Source of the DNA: DASQFQ01 sp963805525
Lineage (GTDB): Bacteria > Actinomycetota > Thermoleophilia > Solirubrobacterales > Solirubrobacteraceae
NCBI GenBank assembly: GCA_963805525.1
Contig: CAWDUT010000004.1
Coordinates: forward strand, 930,001 to 994,000
Direction: 5' to 3'
DNA length: 64,000 bases
Shown: positions 16,029 through 23,319 of the stretch, in pieces
Numbering within the stretch: position 1 is the stretch's first letter
Layout: each line of letters begins with the position of its first letter
The notes under the pieces: model-generated
Told to the model about the DNA's origin: nothing
Database searches by the model: none
What the model saw: the letters and a program-made list of their open reading frames with translations, nothing else
Translations under genes and position numbers: made by a program

Positions 16029-19000
16029 CTAGGCCCGAACCCGGACGCCTTCTCCCCCCGCCACGAGCGCGCGGGCCCGCTCCGCCAGCACGACCATCCC
16101 GAGCGCGTCGGCGATCACGATCGCCTCGGCCAGGCGCTCGCGGGCCGCCGCGTCGTCGCCCGGCTCGCCGCGCGCCAGCAGCATCTCCGCCCACGCCAGC
16201 TCGGTCCGCGCCAGGAACGGCCGCGCGCCCATCCGCACGTGCATCTCGCGCGCCTCGAAGAAGCGCCGCTCGGCCTCGTCCCACTCGCCGAGCACGCTCG
16301 CCAGCATCCCGAGTAGCCGCGAGGCGCAGCCGTTGCAGCTCGCCGCCCGCCCCACGATCACGTTGCGCCCGCCGTGGGGCGCGAGCAGCGCGTACAGCTC
16401 GCGCGCCCGCTCCGCGTCGCCGATCGCGGCGCACACCTCCGCGAGCAGGGTGACCGCGATCAGCCAGTTGGCGTCGCGCGGAAGCGTGGCGAGGTCGACG
16501 GACTCGAGCGCCTCGCGCGCCTCGTCCAGCCGCCCCAGCTCGACGTGCAGCAGCGCCTGCGTGCATCGCCACGCCGGGATCGCCGGGTACATCTCGATGA
16601 AGCGCGCGACCGCCTCCTCGACCTCGCCCAGCCGCCCCTGCTCGCGGCGGATGTTGAACATCGCCATCGCGTAGTAGTGCAGGGCGTTCTCGGCGTGCTC
16701 GCGCTGGCCGATCGCGAGCGTCTCGTTCGCCAGCCGCTCGGCCTCGTCGAACTCGCCCGCGAGCTGCGCGCGCGTGCAGCGGAAGAGCGATGTCCACCAC
16801 AGGTACAGCGGCCGCTGCACGACGGAGGCGAGCGTCGCGGCCGCCTCGATCTGGACGTCGGCGCCCTCGACGTCGCCGAGCTCGAGCAGGTCGACCACCG
16901 TCCAGCCCGCGCCCTCCAGCTCGAGCTCGAGGTCGCCCACCTCGGCGGCGACCCGGCGCAGCTCGGCCGCGACCTCGAGCCGCTCCTCGACGTTCTCCGG
17001 CCGCCACAGCACGTAGTGGCGCGCGTCGAGCGCGCTGGCGAGGGTCAGCGGGTCGCCGATCCGCCGCGCGATCGCGACGGCCTCCTCGCTCAACGCGAGC
17101 CGCCGCTCGGGCTGCCCGGCGTAGTAGAGCTCGAGCGAGAGGCGGCCGAGCAGCCGCGCGCGCAGCGGCGAGTCCTCCTCCCCCAGCCCGGCGAGCGCCT
17201 CCTCGAGCACGGCGACGATCTCCGGGTCCTCGCGGCCGAGCGTCGACCACGGCCCGGCCACGCCGAGCGCCGCGCGCGCCAGCAGCACCGGGTCCTCGAG
17301 CTCCTTCGCCACGGCGAGCGCCTGCGCGAACGACTCGCGCGCGCCCTCCAGCCCGGCCCGCTCCTCCGAGGCGCCGAGCGCGAGCAGCAGCTCGCCACCG
17401 GTGCGGTCGCGCGCCTCGCTCGTCGCCTGCCGCGCCCGCAGCGCGCCGCGGTAGTACTCGGCCGCCTCCTCCCACGCCAGCAGCCGGTCGGCGCGCCGCC
17501 CTGCCGCGAGCGCGAAGTCGATCGCCCGTTGCGGCCCCTCGACCGCCGCGGCGCGGCCGAAGTGGAACGCGAGCTGTGGCAGCCACGGGTCGAGGTCGTC
17601 GCGGTGGCGCGCGAGGATCGTCTCCCCCACGCGCGAGTGCAGCCGCGCGCGGCGCAGGCTCGAGAGGCCGTCGTAGAGCGTCGCCCGCACGAGCGCGTGG
17701 GCGAACGCGTAGCGCCCGACGCGGCCGCCGACCTCGCGCAGCACGCGCGCCTCGACCGCCTCGTCGAGGGCGCCGACGAGCGCGTCGCCGGACAGCGGCC
17801 CGAGCGCCTCCAGCAGCCCGAAGTCGAACTCGCGCCCGAGCACGCACGCGACCTGCATCGCCTCGCGCGCGCTCTCCGGCAGCCGCGCGATCCGGCGCGC
17901 GGTGACCTCGCGCACGCCCTCGGGCACACCGGCGTCCTCGAGGTCGCCACCGTGGCGCAGGACCTCCTCGACGAAGAACGGGTTGCCCTCGGTCTCGTCG
18001 TGCAGCGTGTCGACGAACGCCTCCGACGGCGCGCCACCGAGCGCCTCCACCAGCTCGGCCACCTCGCCGCGCGCGAGCCCCTCGAGCGGCACCTCGGTGA
18101 GCATCGCGTCGCGGCGCAGCGTGGCGATCAGCTCGCCGAGCGGATGGTCGCCCTCGTCGCGGTAGGTGCCGAGGAACATCGTGCGCCGCGGCTGCGGGGC
18201 GCGCAGCAGGTGGCGCAGGAGCTGGAGGGTCGGGCCGTCGGCCCACTGCAGGTCGTCGAACACGAGCAGCAGCGGCGCGCCGCTCGCGATCTCGGCGAAC
18301 AGGGCGGCGAGCGCGTCGAACAGGCGCTGCCGCTCCACGCCGGCGTCGCCGCGGAACGGCTTGGCCGGCTCGCCGAGCTCCGGCAGCAGTGCGGCGAGGT
18401 CGGCCGCGCGCGGGCCGAGCCGCTGCGCGGGCACCGTGAGCGCGGCGCCGCCGGACCAGCCACGCAGCATCTGGAGGATCGGCCCGTACGCGCCGGGCCC
18501 GGTCTCGTCGAAGCGGCCGTAGAGGACGACGGCGCCGTCGCGGTGGGCGGCGCGGGTGAACTCGGCGGCGAGCCGCGACTTGCCGATCCCGGCCTCGCCG
18601 GCGAGCAGGACGAGCCGCCGCTCGTCGCCGACCGCGGCGTCCCATGCGCCGCGCAGCTGGGCGAGCGCTTCGCGGCGCCCGACGAACGCGTGCTTCGCGG
18701 TGGCCGCCGCGAGGCCGGCGGGGAGCGGGCCGGGCGCGGCGGAGGGTGGGGGCGCCTGGAGCGGCGGCCCGTCGCCGCGCAGCAGCCGCTCGTGGACGGC
18801 GATCAGCGCGGGCCCGGGCGCGGTGGCGAGCTCGTCGCGCAGCCGCTGGCGCAGCTCGTCGAACGCGCGCAGCGCCTCGGCGGGGTTGCCGGCCGCCTCG
18901 TGGACCTCCATCAGCAGCCGGTGCGAGGACTCGCGGAACGGCGCCAGACCGATCGCGGTGCGGGCGGCGTGCTCAGCGGCGTCGAGCTCGCGCCCGCCGA

Positions 19001-19523
19001 GCCGCAGCCCCGCCTCCCCCAGCGCCTCGAGCGCGCGCAGGCGCAGGCCCTCGACCTCGCGCCGCCGCTCGCGCACCCACGGGCCGTCGCACTCGGCGAG
19101 GAACGGCTCGGCGCCGAACGCGAGCGCGGCGCGGGCCTGGGCGGCGGCGTCCTCGTACGCGCGGTCCTCGAGCGCCTGGGCGGCGAGCTCGACGGCCTCG
19201 GCGAGCAGCTCGGTGTCGACGAGCAGCGGCTCGGGCAGCGTGAGCCGCACCTCGGCGCGACCGGTCAGCGCGTCGGGGCCGAGCGCGCGGCGGAGCTTGG
19301 AGAGCAGCGCGGAGAGCGCGGAGTCGGACGAGGCGGGCGCCTCTTTCGGCCACAGGACGTCCTCGAGCTCGTAGCGTGGGCAGGCGCGGGTGCGGTGGCA
19401 GGCGAGGTAGGCGAGCAGCAGCTGGCCCTGTCTCCCCGGGAGCGCCGGGTGGGCCTGGCCGTCGCTGCTGGTGGCCGCGACGCGGCCGCACAGGCGGATC
19501 TCCCAGCGGACTTCCCGAGCCAC
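16029..19523 (-). CDS. Large SARP/BTAD transcriptional regulator with AAA ATPase and TPR-like repeats
   Basis: 1,164 residues, AfsR/SARP-like. Residues about 1-95 form an OmpR-type winged helix (PGRQGQLLLAYLACH and LEDVLWP). Residues about 95-250 are the BTAD helical domain (FRESSHRLLMEVHEAAGNPA). The NTPase follows at about 285-560 with Walker A LLAGEAGIGKSRL (near 312) and Walker B LLLVFDDLQWADG. The rest is alpha-helical TPR-like repeats. Proteins of this build sense a ligand through the repeats and activate secondary-metabolism or stress genes. There is no LuxR-type C-terminal HTH. It is divergent from the kinase gene at 19599 with 75 bp between, suggesting a signalling pair. Confidence 0.9.
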   Translation of the reverse strand: MAREVRWEIRLCGRVAATSSDGQAHPALPGRQGQLLLAYLACHRTRACPRYELEDVLWPKEAPASSDSALSALLSKLRRALGPDALTGRAEVRLTLPEPLLVDTELLAEAVELAAQALEDRAYEDAAAQARAALAFGAEPFLAECDGPWVRERRREVEGLRLRALEALGEAGLRLGGRELDAAEHAARTAIGLAPFRESSHRLLMEVHEAAGNPAEALRAFDELRQRLRDELATAPGPALIAVHERLLRGDGPPLQAPPPSAAPGPLPAGLAAATAKHAFVGRREALAQLRGAWDAAVGDERRLVLLAGEAGIGKSRLAAEFTRAAHRDGAVVLYGRFDETGPGAYGPILQMLRGWSGGAALTVPAQRLGPRAADLAALLPELGEPAKPFRGDAGVERQRLFDALAALFAEIASGAPLLLVFDDLQWADGPTLQLLRHLLRAPQPRRTMFLGTYRDEGDHPLGELIATLRRDAMLTEVPLEGLARGEVAELVEALGGAPSEAFVDTLHDETEGNPFFVEEVLRHGGDLEDAGVPEGVREVTARRIARLPESAREAMQVACVLGREFDFGLLEALGPLSGDALVGALDEAVEARVLREVGGRVGRYAFAHALVRATLYDGLSSLRRARLHSRVGETILARHRDDLDPWLPQLAFHFGRAAAVEGPQRAIDFALAAGRRADRLLAWEEAAEYYRGALRARQATSEARDRTGGELLLALGASEERAGLEGARESFAQALAVAKELEDPVLLARAALGVAGPWSTLGREDPEIVAVLEEALAGLGEEDSPLRARLLGRLSLELYYAGQPERRLALSEEAVAIARRIGDPLTLASALDARHYVLWRPENVEERLEVAAELRRVAAEVGDLELELEGAGWTVVDLLELGDVEGADVQIEAAATLASVVQRPLYLWWTSLFRCTRAQLAGEFDEAERLANETLAIGQREHAENALHYYAMAMFNIRREQGRLGEVEEAVARFIEMYPAIPAWRCTQALLHVELGRLDEAREALESVDLATLPRDANWLIAVTLLAEVCAAIGDAERARELYALLAPHGGRNVIVGRAASCNGCASRLLGMLASVLGEWDEAERRFFEAREMHVRMGARPFLARTELAWAEMLLARGEPGDDAAARERLAEAIVIADALGMVVLAERARALVAGGEGVRVRA

Positions 19524-19532
19524 TCCCGCTGC

Positions 19533-19538
19533 AAGCTA
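19533..19538 (-). promoter_or_regulatory. Probable -10 element of the SARP regulator gene
   Basis: TAGCTT ends 9 nt before the GTG at 19523, inside the 75-bp divergent gap. Confidence 0.4.
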
Positions 19539-19585
19539 CTCCTCCGCCAACCTTTCTCCAAGGTCCGGCCAAGCGCCCGCTGCGG

Positions 19586-19591
19586 TACCGT
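19586..19591 (+). promoter_or_regulatory. Probable -10 element of the Ser/Thr kinase gene (leaderless spacing)
   Basis: TACCGT ends 7 nt before the GTG at 19599; no ribosome-binding site. Transcription would start on the start codon itself. Confidence 0.4.
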
Positions 19592-19598
19592 CGGCGCC

Positions 19599-20870
19599 GT
19601 GAACGCTCCAGCGCCGGGCACGGAGCTAGCCGGGGGATACCGCCTCGGACCGCCCGTCGCGCAAGGAGCGATGGGCAGCATCTACGAGGCCACAACCGTC
19701 GACGGGCGCCGCGTGGCGGCCAAGCGACTGCTCGACGAGCGCCACGCCGCGCGCTTCGAGATCGAGGGGCGGCTGCTCAGCCGGCTCAACCACCCGCGCG
19801 TGGTCGAAGTGCTCGGCACGGTCGACGACGCGACCGGCCGCTACCTGCTCATGGAGTGGGTCGACGGCGAGGACCTCGCGCACGTCCTGCGCCGCCGGGG
19901 CAACCCGGGGCTGCCGGAGGAGGACGTCACGCGCTACGCGCTCGAGGCCGCCGAGGCGCTGCGCTACGTGCACGAGCAGCAGACGATCCACCGCGACGTC
20001 AAGCCACAGAACCTCATGCTCTCGCCCGACCGCGGCGTCGTGCTGGTGGACTTCGGGATCGCGCGAGACCTCGCCGCGGAGAGCGCGACCGAGGGCATCG
20101 GCACCCCTGGCTACATGGCGCCGGAGGCGTTCACGGGCGGGCCGCTGTCGCCGCGCACCGACGTCTACGGGCTGGCCATGACGGCGTGGACGCTGCTGAC
20201 CAGCGTGCCCGCGCGCTACGCGAGCGTGCGGCCGCCGACAGGGACGAGCGCGACGCTGCTGGCGACCCTGGATGCCGCTCTGGCCGTCGACCCGGAGCGT
20301 CGGCTGCCGTCGATGCAGGCGTTCGCGGACGGGCTGGGCGGCCGGCTCCCGACCGAGCGCGGCCGCGACATCGGCGTCTCCGCCGAGGTCGGCGAGGCCA
20401 CCGCGCGCGTCCTGTCGGCGGTGGTCAAGACGGCGGCGGGGGTGTTCGACGCGGCCGCGACCTCGATCGCATTGCGGCGGAGCGACGGCGGGCTGGACTA
20501 CCAGGCCGCCTGGGGCGCCGGCGCCGACGAGGTCGTCGGGATGCGTCTCCGCCCGGGCCAGGGCATCGCCGGCCGCGTGCTCGCCACGGGCGTCGGCGAG
20601 GTGATCCAGGACTGCCGCAACGACCCCGACTTCGCGGCCGCGGTGGCGCGAGGGACCGGCTACGTGCCGTACACCATGATCGTCGTCCCGCTGGTGCCGG
20701 ATGACGTGTCGGTCGGGGTATTGACCGTGCTCGACAAGCGTGACGGCTCTGCCTATGACGTCAGCGACCTGGCGCGGGCGGGGATGTTCGCGGACCTGGC
20801 GTTGGCGGCGATCGATGCGGAGCCGGGCGCGCGAGCGGCGCTGACCACCGCGATCGCTCCCGGGCTTTGA
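19599..20870 (+). CDS. Soluble Ser/Thr protein kinase with C-terminal GAF domain
   Basis: 423 residues. The Hanks-type kinase domain occupies about 10-265: glycine loop GPPVAQGAMGSIYEA, ATP lysine in VAAKRL, catalytic loop HRDVKPQN, DFGIAR, and the activation/P+1 segment TPGYMAPEAF, all intact. Residues about 285-415 form a GAF sensor domain (IALRRSDGGLDYQ, GIAGRVLATG, YTMIVVPLVPD). There is no membrane helix, unlike PknB-type receptor kinases, so the GAF part probably takes the sensing role. The GTG start gives VNAPAPGTELAGGYRL. It is divergent from the SARP regulator, a plausible substrate by analogy with AfsK/AfsR; that is inference. Confidence 0.92.
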   Translation: MNAPAPGTELAGGYRLGPPVAQGAMGSIYEATTVDGRRVAAKRLLDERHAARFEIEGRLLSRLNHPRVVEVLGTVDDATGRYLLMEWVDGEDLAHVLRRRGNPGLPEEDVTRYALEAAEALRYVHEQQTIHRDVKPQNLMLSPDRGVVLVDFGIARDLAAESATEGIGTPGYMAPEAFTGGPLSPRTDVYGLAMTAWTLLTSVPARYASVRPPTGTSATLLATLDAALAVDPERRLPSMQAFADGLGGRLPTERGRDIGVSAEVGEATARVLSAVVKTAAGVFDAAATSIALRRSDGGLDYQAAWGAGADEVVGMRLRPGQGIAGRVLATGVGEVIQDCRNDPDFAAAVARGTGYVPYTMIVVPLVPDDVSVGVLTVLDKRDGSAYDVSDLARAGMFADLALAAIDAEPGARAALTTAIAPGL

Positions 20871-20946
20871 ATCAACTTCTGCATTGAGGAGTGAAGGAAG
20901 TGCCGCTTTCGGCCTGATCGGCTGCCGCGGGCGGGAGAGTTTCGAG

Positions 20947-20993
20947 GGGTGTGGCGAGAAACCCATGAAATGGATGGGTTTCTCGCCACACCC
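20947..20993. repeat. Perfect 20-bp inverted repeat enclosing the start codon of the AbiEi-like gene
   Basis: Arms 20947-20966 and 20974-20993 are exact reverse complements around the 7-nt loop GAAATGG, which contains the ATG at 20970. It could be an operator for the encoded winged-helix protein, an RNA hairpin presenting the start codon, or a terminator for the kinase gene upstream (no T-tract follows). Confidence 0.9.
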
Positions 20994-21872
20994 GCTGATG
21001 TGCGGGTCGGCGAGGTAGCAGCGCGACAGGGTGGGGTGGTGTCGGTGGCGCAACTGCACGCGGCCGGCATGGGTGAAGGCGCGATCCGGAACCGAGCGCT
21101 GCGGGGCCAACTCATTCGGCTCCATCGGGGCGTGTATGCGGTCGGGCACTCGCAGCTGACGCCGCTTGGCTGGCGTTGGGCGGCAGTACTGGCGTGTGGC
21201 GGCCCCGGCCGCGCGGCGCTCAGCCACAGGAGCGCCGCCGCCGTCTGGGACCTGCTTCCTTCACCCGCGCAGTTCGACGTCAGCACCCTCGCCAACGCCC
21301 GCTCGACGGCGAAGATCAGAGTTCATCGAGGGCTGCAACCGCAAGACCTCACCACCGTCGACGGCCTCCCCCTCACCACCGTCGCCCGCACCCTGGTCGA
21401 CCTCGCCTCCACCCTCACTCCGCACCAGACCGAGCGCGTCGTCCACCGGGCGGAACACCTCCGCCTCATCGACATGCACTCCCTCAATGCGCAGTTGGGC
21501 CGCGCGCAGGGAAGGCCGACGAGGAGGTTGCGGGCGGCGCTGAGGACGTTGGAGAGCGACGAGCCAGACATCACTCGCACCGTTCTCGAGGAGCGGTTCC
21601 TCGCCCTCGTCCTCAATGCGCGGTTACCGCGGCCCGAGGTCAACGCGATGGTGGGCGAAGAGGAAGTCGACTTCCTCTGGCGCGCGGAGCGGTTGATCGT
21701 CGAGACCGACGGCGCCGCCACCCACTTGACCGCGGAGGCCTTCGAAGAGGATCGGCGGAGGGACGCCGTCCACTCGATGATGGGGTTCAGAACGCTCCGC
21801 TTCACCTGGCGGCAGGTGGTCTGTGAGCCACGTTTCGTAGCCGCGGCCATAGCGGTGGCGATCGCGGGGTAG
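20970..21872 (+). CDS. AbiEi-type winged-helix protein with DUF559/Vsr-like nuclease-fold C-terminus
   Basis: About 300 residues. The N-terminal 55 (EVAARQGGVVSVAQLHAAGM, then LIRLHRGVYAVG) match the AbiEi antitoxin-type winged helix. The middle resembles the AbiEi C-terminal part (LSHRSAAAVWDL, DGLPLTTVARTLVDLA). The last ~110 residues resemble DUF559, a PD-(D/E)xK-like fold (VDFLWRAERLIVETDGAATH, then RRDAVHSMMGFRTLRFTW). This composite is common in actinobacteria, often without a toxin partner; none is adjacent here, so true toxin-antitoxin function is doubtful. ATG 20970 is preferred; GTG 20949 is in frame. Codon use is less G+C-biased than its neighbours. Confidence 0.82.
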   Translation: MDGFLATPADVRVGEVAARQGGVVSVAQLHAAGMGEGAIRNRALRGQLIRLHRGVYAVGHSQLTPLGWRWAAVLACGGPGRAALSHRSAAAVWDLLPSPAQFDVSTLANARSTAKIRVHRGLQPQDLTTVDGLPLTTVARTLVDLASTLTPHQTERVVHRAEHLRLIDMHSLNAQLGRAQGRPTRRLRAALRTLESDEPDITRTVLEERFLALVLNARLPRPEVNAMVGEEEVDFLWRAERLIVETDGAATHLTAEAFEEDRRRDAVHSMMGFRTLRFTWRQVVCEPRFVAAAIAVAIAG

Positions 21873-21875
21873 CCT
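21870..21875 (+). promoter_or_regulatory. Probable -10 element of the molybdenum hydroxylase operon
   Basis: TAGCCT overlaps the stop of the upstream gene and ends 8 nt before the ATG at 21884; no ribosome-binding site. Confidence 0.4.
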
Positions 21876-21883
21876 GCCGCTCG

Positions 21884-22354
21884 ATGGACGCCGACGTCAC
21901 GCTCACCATCAACGGCGCCGAGCACCGGCTCACGGTCGACACTCGCACCACGCTGCTCGACCTCCTCCGCGAGCATCTCGACCTGACCGGCACGAAGAAG
22001 GGCTGCGACCACGGCCAGTGCGGCTCGTGCACGATCCTGATCGACGGGCGGCGCGCGAACAGCTGCCTCGCGCTCGCGGTCGCGCACGACGGCGCGGAGC
22101 TGACCACGGTCGAGGGGCTCGGGAGCGAGGCGGAGCTGCATCCGCTGCAGGCGGCCTTCATCGAGCGCGACGCCTTCCAGTGCGGCTACTGCACGCCCGG
22201 CCAGCTGTGCTCCGCGGTCGGGATGATCGCCGAGGCGAAGCGCGAGGGCGCGACGCTCGACGCCCCCGAGATCCGCGAGCGCATGAGCGGCAACCTCTGC
22301 CGCTGCGGCGCGTACCCGAACATCGTGGCCGCGATCGTGGACACGGTCGCGTGA
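21884..22354 (+). CDS. Molybdenum hydroxylase small subunit, two [2Fe-2S] clusters (PaoA/YagT-like)
   Basis: 156 residues, electron-transfer subunit of a xanthine-oxidase-family aldehyde oxidoreductase. The plant-ferredoxin-like cluster is GCDHGQCGSCTILIDG with a fourth Cys in ANSCLAL. The second, helical cluster uses CGYCTPGQ and NLCRCGAYPNI. It starts directly at the first strand (MDADVTLTINGAEH) with no Tat signal, whereas E. coli PaoA is exported, so this enzyme is predicted cytoplasmic. First gene of a three-gene operon in order small-FAD-large; overlaps the FAD subunit by 4 bp. Confidence 0.95.
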   Translation: MDADVTLTINGAEHRLTVDTRTTLLDLLREHLDLTGTKKGCDHGQCGSCTILIDGRRANSCLALAVAHDGAELTTVEGLGSEAELHPLQAAFIERDAFQCGYCTPGQLCSAVGMIAEAKREGATLDAPEIRERMSGNLCRCGAYPNIVAAIVDTVA

Positions 22355-23319
22355 AGGCGTTCGCCTATGAGCGAGCCGGCGACGCGGCCGCCGCGGTCGA
22401 GGCCGCCGCCAACGGCGCCACCTACCTCGGCGGAGGCACCAACCTCGTCGACCTGATGAAGCTGGGGGTGGCGGAGCCGCAGCGGCTCGTCGACGTCTCC
22501 CGCCTCCCTCACGACACGATCGAGGAGACGGGGAACGGAACGCTCCGCATCGGCGCCGCGGTCCGCAACACCGACCTCGCCACGCACCCGCTGATCCGCG
22601 AGCGCTACCCCGTCCTCAGCGAGGCCGTCCTCGCCGGCGCCTCGGGCCAGCTGCGCAACCTCGCGACCGTCGGCGGCAACCTCCTCCAGCGCACCCGCTG
22701 CAGCTACTTCCAGGACGTCACGAAGCCGTGCAACAAGCGCCGCCCCGGCTCCGGCTGCCCGGCCCTCGAGGGCGACCACCGCAACCTCGCGATCCTCGGC
22801 CACTCGGAGCACTGCGTCGCCACGCACCCGTCGGACATGGCGGTTGCGCTCGCCGCCATCGGCGCGAACGTCCACGTGCTCGGCGCCAACGGCGAGCGCA
22901 CGATCCCGATCCCCGGCCTGCACCGGCTGCCCGGCGACAAGCCGCAGCACGACACCGTGCTGAACGCCGGCGACCTGATCACCGCCGTCGAGCTCGGCGC
23001 GGCCGCCCCGCGGTCGGCGTACAGGAAGGTCCGCGACCGCGCGAGCTTCGCGTTCGCGGTGTTCTCGGTGGCCGCCGCGGTCGAGCTGGAGGACGGCGCG
23101 GTGAAGGACGTCCGGATCGCCCTCGGAGGCGTCGCCCACGTGCCGTGGCGAGCCGAGCGAGCCGAGGCGGTGTTGCGGGGCGCAGAGGCAAGCGCTGAAA
23201 ACCTCGCCGCAGCGGCCGACGCCGAGCTCGAGGCTGCCGAGCCCCTCCGGGACAACGGCTTCAAGGTGCAGCTGGCGCGCAACGTGATCGTGCGGACCCT
23301 CTCGGAGCTGACGGCGTGA
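22351..23319 (+). CDS. Molybdenum hydroxylase FAD subunit with extra [4Fe-4S] site (PaoB/YagS-like)
   Basis: 322 residues. FAD-binding features are YLGGGTNLVDLMK near the N-terminus, the LRIGAAVRNTDLA strand and LRNLATVGGNLLQRTRC. A Cys-rich insertion (RCSYFQDVTKPCNKR, GSGCPAL, EHCVA) matches the additional [4Fe-4S] cluster known from PaoB and 4-hydroxybenzoyl-CoA reductase-like subunits. GTG 22351 overlaps the small-subunit stop; its own stop overlaps the large-subunit GTG. It relays electrons from the [2Fe-2S] chain to an acceptor. Confidence 0.94.
   Translation: MKAFAYERAGDAAAAVEAAANGATYLGGGTNLVDLMKLGVAEPQRLVDVSRLPHDTIEETGNGTLRIGAAVRNTDLATHPLIRERYPVLSEAVLAGASGQLRNLATVGGNLLQRTRCSYFQDVTKPCNKRRPGSGCPALEGDHRNLAILGHSEHCVATHPSDMAVALAAIGANVHVLGANGERTIPIPGLHRLPGDKPQHDTVLNAGDLITAVELGAAAPRSAYRKVRDRASFAFAVFSVAAAVELEDGAVKDVRIALGGVAHVPWRAERAEAVLRGAEASAENLAAAADAELEAAEPLRDNGFKVQLARNVIVRTLSELTA

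Noticed and set aside
14623..18645. A 1,340-codon minus-strand open frame running from radA far upstream
   Set aside because: Only the first-read radA part after the ATG at 15993 has protein motifs; the rest is Arg/Ala-rich by-product of high-G+C codons in the SARP gene, which is read in another frame.
16374..20870. A 1,498-codon plus-strand open frame leading into the kinase
   Set aside because: The part before GTG 19599 is antisense to the SARP gene and has no domain; the kinase starts at 19599.
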